NCBI RefSeq assembly: GCF_027923405.1
Contig: NZ_BQYI01000001.1
Coordinates: 4,786,501 to 4,850,500 of the forward strand
Origin: Paenibacillus sp. YYML68
GTDB lineage: Bacteria; Bacillota; Bacilli; Paenibacillales; NBRC-103111
Reading direction: 5' to 3'
DNA length: 64,000 bases
The position numbers and the translations under genes were made by a program. Within the stretch, counting starts at the first letter, position 1. Each line of letters starts with the position of its first letter. Shown one piece after another: positions 35,706 through 44,600 of this stretch. The notes beneath the pieces were generated by a model. That model did no database searches, was not told the DNA's origin, and was given only the letters and a program-made list of their open reading frames with translations.

Positions 35706-37028
35706 CTAGACTGCCTCTTCGCCGTCAGCCGCTAGCTCCAGCGGCAGGTCTGCGTACACGATGGTCCCCCGATGAAGCTCGCTCTCTATTCGAATCGTAC
35801 CCCCAATATGATCGAGCAGCTTCTTGACCATGTACAGACCAATGCCCTGTCCACTCTTATCCGTATTCGTCTTCTCATACTTGAGGAACAGCTTGTCCAG
35901 CTGCTCCCGCGACATTCCCGCCCCTGAGTCTTCGATGACAAGACGTATGCGCCCCCCCTCGTGGAACGCGCTCAAGCGAACAGCACCGCCCTCCTCGCTG
36001 TACTTGATCGCATTGCTGAGCAGGTTCGATATGATGAGCTTCAAGCCGATCCGATTGCCCTGAAGACGCTCTGAAACAAGCTGTACCTCCGACTGCAGCT
36101 GGATGCTTTGCGTACGTGCCTTCGTCTCCATCACAGCTACTACCTGCTCGACAATCGGACGAATCTCGATCATCGACTTCGTCCACAGCGCCTCCGAGGA
36201 TAGCATCTGCTCAGTATTAATGATATGCGTCACTTCGTTATCGATGACTTCGACATAATCCATGATCGCCCGCAGCTTGTCTCCCTTCGCTGGGTCCAAC
36301 TCCTGAGGCAGCAGCATCGAAGCATAAGCCTTAATGACCGTAAGCGGATTACGCACCTCGTGCGACACCACATGCACAAAGTCCAGCTTCTGCTTGTAGA
36401 AGTCAACCTCCGACTGCATCCGAGTATGGACGGACAGCGAAGGAAATACGATTTGGCGTTCCTTATTCGCGTATAGAGGAGAACGGACGAGCGCCTCATC
36501 CGTCATGAAATATTCGTGGCTTCGCAGCATCCGATTTTGTACGAAAGCGGAGAGCGAGTCGCTGTTATAGGCGCATACAGCAAGCATCCGCATCTCTTTC
36601 ACAGATTGTCTGCACGCGCATTCATACACTTCCAGCTGTCGAAAAATATCATCTTGGTCCTCCCAGATGACATGCCCCCATGACCGGACCTTCTTCTTAT
36701 TTAGCACCAACGGCTCGAACAGCTCCTCCAGATTAGCCAGTACCTTGTCGGAGTCAAACCGGCCATACTTGCAGTAGAAATCACGGCTATCTACGAAATA
36801 AATAAGTGATAGCTGCTCTTCATCCAGCTTCGCCGACAACCGTTGCAGAATCATGTCACGATGCTCCTCACTATCTACAAGCACGACATGCTGCCCAAGC
36901 TGAATACCTGTAAGCAGGAAGGCTGCTGCGTTGTCCGCATAGCCCTCCTTCGACTCGTATGTGTACAGGATGTGCGCACCGGAGGATACATCTATATGTT
37001 CGGTTAAAGAAATCGTTCGTTGCTTCAA
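35706..37028 (-). CDS. MEDS-domain sensor histidine kinase (paralogue 2)
   Basis: A 440-residue soluble kinase with the same architecture as the protein at 1490-2803: MEDS (~15-200), HisKA with VVSHEVRNPLTVIKAYASML, and HATPase_c with ISNLLSNAIKYSEEG, EDSGAGM and GQGIGLYMVKKLL. I place the start at a TTG (37028), which has CAGGAG 9 nt upstream and makes the N-terminus align with paralogue 1 (both reach HILY/HVLY at residue ~22); an ATG at 37058 has no ribosome site. Co-directional with the HprK paralogue, so a shared transcript is likely. Confidence 0.85.
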   Translation of the reverse strand: MKQRTISLTEHIDVSSGAHILYTYESKEGYADNAAAFLLTGIQLGQHVVLVDSEEHRDMILQRLSAKLDEEQLSLIYFVDSRDFYCKYGRFDSDKVLANLEELFEPLVLNKKKVRSWGHVIWEDQDDIFRQLEVYECACRQSVKEMRMLAVCAYNSDSLSAFVQNRMLRSHEYFMTDEALVRSPLYANKERQIVFPSLSVHTRMQSEVDFYKQKLDFVHVVSHEVRNPLTVIKAYASMLLPQELDPAKGDKLRAIMDYVEVIDNEVTHIINTEQMLSSEALWTKSMIEIRPIVEQVVAVMETKARTQSIQLQSEVQLVSERLQGNRIGLKLIISNLLSNAIKYSEEGGAVRLSAFHEGGRIRLVIEDSGAGMSREQLDKLFLKYEKTNTDKSGQGIGLYMVKKLLDHIGGTIRIESELHRGTIVYADLPLELAADGEEAV

Positions 37029-37142
37029 GGCTGCACTCTCCTGATCTATGAAAGCCATAAATGACTACATGTTGTCGTATCTTATCGAGTTCGACACACA
37101 GGAGACCATTCCTTTTTTTCATACAAAGGATTGTCAGCAGCA

Positions 37143-37177
37143 CGGAAAAAGAAAATCAGCCGAACATCATTCGGCTG
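37143..37177 (-). terminator. Terminator of the PAP2 gene
   Basis: On the minus strand CAGCCGAA/TTCGGCTG (8 bp, 5-nt loop) followed by ATTTTCTTTTTCC. Confidence 0.85.
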
Positions 37178-37199
37178 ACGACCCTCCCTCAGCCCAGCT

Positions 37200-37832
37200 C
37201 TATGCTCCGCAGTCACCAGACTCGGGCACACGCTTGCCGAGCCGACCACGCGCATACGCAGCCAAGGCAATACAGAGCAGTCCAGCCGCATAGCCGGCGG
37301 CGATATCGGTGACGTAATGAACACCGTAGTACAAACGAGCGTAGCCGATCATCCCGATGAGGACAGCTCCCGCAAGCAGAGCCAGCGCTCTGGCCCACAC
37401 AGGCGCATATTGCCAAATGATATAGATAAGGAAGCCGTATAAAGCGATGCCGACCGTCGCGTTGCCGCTCGGGAAGCTGTAGCCGTCCGCCTCAATCAGC
37501 TTGTCATGCACGGGACGCACCCTGGCGAACATTGATTTCAGCACCTGGTTCAAGAGCAGCGAGGTGACGACTGTACTGACTAGCAGCACTGCATCCTTGC
37601 GCTTGCCGAGCAGCCACACCGCCGCCGTCATCAGCAAGGTCACCGCGGCGAAGCCAGTCGTGGAGCCGAGCTCATTGATGCTCTTCCACAGCATATGCTG
37701 CTCAGGCTCTCCCCCTTGCCGCACAAGCTGCTGCACCGCCGCATCGAGGCCGTTCGCTCCTTCCTCCGGCACGGTAATAGCCAGTATGATGAATAACAGC
37801 GCGCAGATCGCCGCCACAGTTAATGCTTTCAT
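37200..37832 (-). CDS. PAP2-family membrane phosphatase
   Basis: A 210-residue protein with about six membrane helices, of the phosphatidic-acid-phosphatase type 2 family (lipid phosphatases such as undecaprenyl-pyrophosphate or phosphatidylglycerophosphate phosphatase). Motif 1 is KSMFARVRP, motif 2 GYSFPSGNATVG and motif 3 ARLYYGVHYVTDIAAG with the nucleophilic His and its Asp. Motif 2 has Asn where PSGH is usual. The ATG at 37832 follows GGAG; a GTG six codons upstream is possible. Confidence 0.87.
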   Translation of the reverse strand: MKALTVAAICALLFIILAITVPEEGANGLDAAVQQLVRQGGEPEQHMLWKSINELGSTTGFAAVTLLMTAAVWLLGKRKDAVLLVSTVVTSLLLNQVLKSMFARVRPVHDKLIEADGYSFPSGNATVGIALYGFLIYIIWQYAPVWARALALLAGAVLIGMIGYARLYYGVHYVTDIAAGYAAGLLCIALAAYARGRLGKRVPESGDCGA

Positions 37833-37865
37833 TCGTCTCCAACCTTCCACTAAGATAAGCGCATA

Positions 37866-37902
37866 AGAAGGCCCGGATCGCCGTAGGCAAGCCGGACCTT
37901 CT
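37866..37902 (-). terminator. Hairpin terminator between yvbH-like and PAP2 genes
   Basis: AGAAGGCCCGG pairs with CCGGACCTTCT (11 bp with one mismatch). The T tract is weak (TTATG). Confidence 0.6.
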
Positions 37903-37910
37903 GTAATGCT

Positions 37911-38525
37911 CTACTGATTGATATATCTCTCGAATACGAAGCCGAAGTCTTTCACCGCATATTGCTTGCGGGCATCGACGAGCCACTGGAACGCCGCTTC
38001 GTTGATCGACTTGAACTGGTGCGCGGCATCGCCTTCCTTCACGGATGCACGGCCGAGCGCTGCAGAAGCGAGGTCCAGACTGAGACGGGCATAATCAAGC
38101 GTCTGCTCGTTCTCATGAGTCAGCTCGGAGATCTTGATCAGCGACTTGTAGAGGTCCTTCAGCTCCTCCAGATGCTTCTTATGTACGTCGATGGAGAATG
38201 CAGAGGAGCCAATCGTGAACTTAATCTCAACATCAAGGTCCACCGTACCGGCCGTCTCCAGCAGCACGTTCGAGATCGTGCTCGAGCTGTAGCTGTAGCG
38301 GCGCAGCATCCGCTTCTTGCTGACCGCGCTCGTGCCGTCCAGGTGGATGAGCGCCTTGTTCGTGAAGCAGTATTCGTCCGTCTTCGATTTGATGAGGAAA
38401 TAGATCTTCTCCCCGTCCTCATGCATCACATAATCGTCCGCATCGACCTTATCGTAGTCCTGCCTCTTGATCACTGAACCTACATCGCTAAGCCCCAACA
38501 GATCTGACGCTACCTTACCGAACAT
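37911..38525 (-). CDS. YvbH-like PH-domain protein
   Basis: 204 residues. The first ~125 residues form a bacterial pleckstrin-homology domain (bPH_1/DUF1696; FTNKALIHLDGTSAVSKK, LLETAGTVDLDVEIKFTIGS), followed by a helical C-terminal oligomerisation region ending in DFGFVFERYINQ. The whole resembles Bacillus subtilis YvbH. Function unknown. The ATG at 38525 has GGGGAGG about 10 nt upstream; nine additional upstream codons are not supported. Confidence 0.87.
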   Translation of the reverse strand: MFGKVASDLLGLSDVGSVIKRQDYDKVDADDYVMHEDGEKIYFLIKSKTDEYCFTNKALIHLDGTSAVSKKRMLRRYSYSSSTISNVLLETAGTVDLDVEIKFTIGSSAFSIDVHKKHLEELKDLYKSLIKISELTHENEQTLDYARLSLDLASAALGRASVKEGDAAHQFKSINEAAFQWLVDARKQYAVKDFGFVFERYINQ

Positions 38526-38635
38526 TGACAATCGACCTCCCCATAAGTACAACGTTATGAATAGTTTAACATTAATTGGTTACGGGAAGGAAGAGCATTC
38601 GTTTCATCAATCTTTCCCCACCGCCCCTCTCCGTG

Positions 38636-38684
38636 AAAAAAAAGAAGACTCTCCCCAAGAGCCCCTGCGCTCTTGAGAAGAGTC
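38636..38684 (-). terminator. Strong terminator of the giant SLH gene
   Basis: On the minus strand GACTCT..AGAGTC encloses AAGAGC/GCTCTT, followed by TTCTTTTTTTTTC. It lies just 14 nt past the stop codon. Confidence 0.9.
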
Positions 38685-38697
38685 CTGCCTACTGGCT

Positions 38698-41600
38698 TCA
38701 GCTCTTGCGCCGCAGCAAGCGACTGAGCACCGCCGCCGACTCCGCGCGAGTCGCGCTGCCGTCCGGCACGAACGCCTCGGCCGACTTGCCCTGCACGAGG
38801 CCGAGCTTCACCGCGAGCGCGACGTGCTCCGCGGCCCAGCTGTCGATGTGCTCGCGGTCCGCGAACACCTCAAGCACGGACAGGTCGCTCTTGCCGACGA
38901 CTGGTGCAGTCTGACCGCTCTTTGCCTGCTGGTATGCATACGCCCTGCCGATCATGACCGTCATCTGCTCTCGGGTAATCGTCGCATCCGGTGCGAAGAG
39001 ACCGCCCTCGAGACCATTCACGAGGCCAAGAGCGACACCGCTCATCACCTCGCTGTAATACCAAGCATCCGGTAATACATCAGCGAAGGTTGACTCCGGC
39101 CTCGCAGCAGAGCCTACGCCCGCTGCCGCAGCGCTGCCGAGTGCGCGTACGAGCATGGCGGTGAACTCCGCACGCGTGACCGATGCATCCGGCTTGAAGG
39201 CGTCTGGCGCAGCGCCCTTGACGAGCAGCCTTCGCGCCATCCACTCGATGTCCGCACGCCCCCAATGACCGAGCGTATCAGCGAATCGATTCGTATAGCT
39301 CATCACTGCGTAGACAGCAGACTCCAGCTGCTGCGCTCGACCAGCTCCAGCGATCCCGGACAGCTGGGACGATGGTGACAGCTCCGTCAGCTGAACGGTG
39401 AAGCTGCCGCTGTTGTCCGATGCGTACGGGGCCTCGCTGTAGCCCCAAGCGTCTGCAGCTTCGGCATAGCGATACAGCGCGTGCGAGCTTGCGACCCACT
39501 CGGTACCATGAGCGGCTACCGAAGCCGCCTTGACCGTGCCAGGCGCTGCATTCGCCTGCTGCTTGCGGAAGACAGCCGTTAGCGGCTTGCCAGAGGCCAG
39601 CTTCACTGGCACAGCTTCAGCTCCGGTCTCCGCCGCATAGCCGTTCAGACGAATTCGCAGCATCGAAGATTCCAACTTCAGCGCGTCTGTCTGCTTCCGC
39701 AGCGACGCCACGTACGCCTTCTCCTGCTCTCCTGCAGCCTTCACAACCGTAAGCTGCACACGCGCCTTGTCCGTGAGCGTCGTCAGATCGACAGCACCAG
39801 CGGGAAGCAGCAGCTCCAGCTCAGACGTCAGCAGCTTGAGCTCCGCCTTCGCCTCCGTCAGTAGGCGAAGCGCCTGTACCGGCAGCTCCACGGACACTTC
39901 CTCGGCCTGCTCGGTCACTTGCACGTAGAGCGGCTTCGTGCGCCCCTCCGTCTTCAGCGCCTTCTCGACTGCAGCTGCACTGATCGTCAGCACGAGCGCC
40001 GTACCGCCGGAGGCTGTCTTGCGCTGCTCTGGCTTCACACCGCCGCCAACATCCAGCGGGTCGACAGGAGCATTCGGCACCCCACCTCCCGAGCCAGAGG
40101 ATGACTCGTCATCCGGCTGCTGCGGCACTGGCTTCGGCTCCTGTTGCCCTGGCCAGCTCGCGGTAAGCACCGCTTCGACTGAAGCATTGCCCAGCCGGTC
40201 CGTCACAGCACCAGACAGCAGCTTCACAGCCGCCGTCTGTCCAGCGGGCACCGTCTCGTTCAGCGTCAGCACGATGGAGCTCGCCTCCGCAGGCGTCTGC
40301 CCCTGCTGTGCCAGTACGACCGCTGACGCCACCGCATTCGCCTCGCCGTTCACGAGCATATGAGACGTATCGCCCGAGCCTATCACCGGCTCATTGAACG
40401 TAATGCGAATGAGACTGCCCGCTCCCTCCACTGTCGCCTTCAACGGCTTGGGACCAGCAGTATCCAGCTCGGTAACCGTGAAGCTCTGCTTCGCCTCCGC
40501 CGTCATCGTCCGATTCGCATAGCTCTTGAACGACGGCTTCACGATCATCTCATAGCTCGCACCTGCAGCCAGAGGCGTTACCGGGGTGAATCGGATGACG
40601 CGGGTCAGCATCACGCCCGCATGATCCGGGTCTGGCTCCGGCAGCAGGAAGCTCGCCGTACCTTCCACGAACGTCGTGCCGTCCCCAGACAACGTCCGCA
40701 GCTTCACTGCGCCTTCTGGCATTACGCCGGCCTGCACATACGTCGACAGCTTCAGATCGACATAGCTGCCGCCTGCATAGGTGACGCCTGTCACCGACTC
40801 CAGCTGCGGCGGCGACAGCCGCATCAGATTCGCATCGACCTCGGTATGCGGCGGCGGCACATCGAGCTCGGCGCTCTCCTTCGGCTCGTAGCCCTCCTTG
40901 CTCCACTGCACCTTCCAGCGGCCCGGCGGTACGTCCCAGCCGTAACGCCCGGCCTCATCGGTTGCTTGCGGGTTCACCTGATCGTATTCAGCAGCGTTCC
41001 ACGTCTCCCACTGATTCGTCTGTGGATTCAGGAATAGCACGACCGCCTTGACGCCCTCGACCCTGTTGCTTCTTACGCCTTCATACACATAGCCGCTCGG
41101 ATCGTAGATCCAGCGCGGGTCTGCGACCTTGCGCCCCTTGTCCCGCAGCTTCCGCTTCTTCTCGAGCTCCTCCTCGTTACACTCGTTGTAGCCGGAGCCG
41201 ACCTTATCGATCTGCTCATCGACGTACTTATCGATCTTCCCGGTCACGACACCGGCTGCCGCACCGACAGCCGCACCGGCCGGACCGGCCAGCGACATCG
41301 CCGCCGTGCCCGCACCAATGGCCGTCTTCGCCACCTCGCCGAGAACTAATGCGGCCAGTGCCTTACCTGCTTCTCTCGCTGTCGTCGGCATTTCGGCCAA
41401 GCAATCGAGTCCGTTCTCGACGTTGTACATGAGCTTGTTGACTTTTTTGGAATAGCCCATATAACTCTCGTACTGACCCTTAATATCCTTGATCTTCCCG
41501 TGCGGCTCCATCACGTCGACCTTCACGTCCATGGCGAACTCCGACATCGCGCCCCAGCCCTCACTGCTCTGCCAGGACAGCGCACGCACCTTCGACGACG

Positions 41601-44600
41601 ACTTCTCCGTCAGGCCCGCGAGCGACGGGTTGTCGCCGAACAGCAGCTTCGCTGGAATATAGCCGGTAATGCGGCTTGCGATCGACTGCTCGGTCTCCTC
41701 CGTCGTGTAGCTGCTGCCGAATACGGGCAGACCGCTTACCTCGACCGCCGCCACATCATCGGTCGTAGGCACGTAAGACGATTGCGGCTTCACCGTCATC
41801 GTGAACGTCATCCGAGCCTGCTGCTGCGGGAACGCTAGCACCGTTCTGCCTGTATACACCCCGTCCTTCAGCGCATACGGCTCGACCTCCTCTACGACGA
41901 AGTCGCGCATCCCAAGCGGCAGCGATTGACGCACCTCGTCGAGGCTCGGCATCGTACCGTCATATGCATAAGGCTTCGTCTTCACATCATAATCGACATA
42001 GATACCGCCCAGCGCAGCGTGAGAGGTAGGCAATATAGCGCGGAACAGCGCTCCCTCTCGCACCGCTGTCACCGGCTCTCCGAGCTGGCCGTCCACATAC
42101 ACCCGCACCGACTTCACATCGTCCGGCTTCGTGAATTCAAGATCGAACTGGAACGGGTTACCAGGCACCACCGTATACGGCTGCCGAGATATCGTCTTGC
42201 CCGCCTCGATGGTCATCCATCTGCCGTTCGGCGCTTGCGCCATCGCCATACGCAGCAGCTGTGGACCGTCCGCATCATATTCAACATAAGCGGTCTGCGA
42301 CTGCAGCTGGATGCCTCCCAGCTCTGTGCTCGCGCTCAGCGCATGCACGCTCGGACTGCCGAGCTCGGTCAGCTCGATGACGGCCTGCCAATAGCCGTTC
42401 GCAGCTGCGGTCGCACTGCCGACGAGCACCTTCGAGTCGTGGATCATCACCTTGCTGCCAGCTGGTGCGAAGCCGCTCACGACAGTGCTTGGCGCTGACA
42501 GACGCTCCGGCGCCTGGATCGTCACGCCCGGCACGTCGAGATTGACCGTACCGATCGTCTCCTCGATCTGAACACCGTCAAGCTTCGCCTGGATGCGCGC
42601 AGCCGCAGACAGCGTGCTGCTCTGGAACGTAGACGACACTTGCAGCTTATAGGTGACAACGCCCGACTGATCCTTCTTCAGATCGCCCAGCGGCACGAGG
42701 ACGCGCCCCGCTTCGATGACCGCGGGTCCACTGCCGCCCGTCACCGCTGCCTCTCCGCCCATGCCTGTCACAAGAGACATCCCTTCCGGCACCTCAAGCT
42801 GCAGCCTTGTATCTTGCGCCGTGGCCGCATGACTGTTGCGGTAGCCGACCCGGAAGACGACCGTAGCGCCCGGTACGACCTCATTGGGCAGCGCCGTCAC
42901 ATAGTTGCCGCTTCGGTTCGTGAAGTACAGCGACGGGCTGAACGTCAGCTCGCCTAGCTGCTTGAGCTCGCGATCTGCAACCGAGAATTCGACAGCCGCA
43001 TATTCGTACTTATTCCCCCGGCTATCGAGGATCGTCTTCGTGACCTCCATCCGGAACGTTCCGGCCCGCGGAATATTCAGGTTGAACGCATTGCCCGTGA
43101 AGCTATCGTCCCACGCGTTCGTTACCCATGTCTTGGCGCCGTTCGGCTTAATCTCGTAGATCGACGCAGCGAAGCGCGTAGGACCGGACGTATCGAACTG
43201 CCCCTGAATGCGCGCCCCCTTCTCCTCCAGCCGCAGCTCTGCGGTCGCATTCGACTGCGCATCGAGCGTCGCCTCCTGACATACCGTGTAGGTCGCATAG
43301 ATGAAGCCGGTGACGCACACCTCGACCGGATGACCGGGAAGCCCATGGAATGCCATCGCATTGGAAAAATAACTGCGCATCCACCCGCCGGTCCGTGTGT
43401 GAACGGTCGTCAAATAGTTCCGTTGCTCGAGATTGACAGGTCCCTCCCACTCCGTATCCAGCGCCTTCTCGTACACTTTAAGGTTAATGATGCCCGTCTC
43501 TGGCTGGCGTACCGGAATGTCCAGATACGTCGTCTTGCCCTGCTGCACATGAGCGATCACCGGAACGGAGGAATAATGATTCGAATATTCCGCCGCCTCC
43601 AGTGTAACCTCTCCTTCGAACAAGGTAAGCCGGTACGTACCGTCCAGACTCGTCTTAGCCTTCGTCACGACCTGCTTGCCACGGAAGGACTGCACAGCTG
43701 TCACATGAGCATTGAATACCGGCTGTCCGGCCGGATTGACGACCTTGAACACGAGATCGCCCTTCGCAGGCTCCACGAGCGTGATCACATGCTCATTCAC
43801 ACCCTTACCCAGCCTCACCTTCACAGGAGGCACAAGCTCATACTCCAGCCCCTCGAGATTAACCTTCAAGGTGAGCTCCTGATCCATCCGCAAATCATCG
43901 ATCAGCATCGTCCTGCCGTCCTCTTGCGTCGACACCGTCGTCAAGTAACGCTGCTCTCCATCCCACAGCTCGACCGACACATACTTGATCGGCAGTCCCA
44001 TCGAGTCCACGAGCTTCACGCGGAGCGACGCCGTCATGACGATCGGCATCACCGCATCCGTCGTTAATCCGGGATGTATGCGAAGCTGGTCGAGCCGACC
44101 GAGCTCGAAGCGATAATCGGATGTGCGCAGGACTGCCGTATAGCCTTCACCATCACGCAGGCCGTCCAGCACAACCTCCCCTGTATGATCGAGCGCTCTT
44201 GTCTCCTGACCGTAGCTCGGATGACTGATGGTCAGCATAGACCCTGCCAGCTCACTTCCTGTGGCGCCAGTGAAGCTCAGCTTCAGCGAGCCGCTCACAT
44301 TAACGGGCAAGCCGAGCGCTGCAGCTGACTGCGAGCTGCCGCTGCCATCGGTCAGCTTCACCTGTATGCTAGTCAGCTGGGCCGTGCCGTCAGGCAGCCG
44401 GTAACGCCCCTGGTAGCGACCGACTGTGCCTGCGACTTCCGTCATGCCTACCGTATCGTTCTTGATCGTCTGCTGCCCGTTCTCCCAGCCGAGCGTTCTA
44501 ACCTCCGCCTGCGCGGTACGCCCGGAAGCGCCGACTGCCTGCAGCACAACGTCCGTACCGGCTAAGATGACAGCATTGCGCCTCTCTGCCTCCCAGCTCA

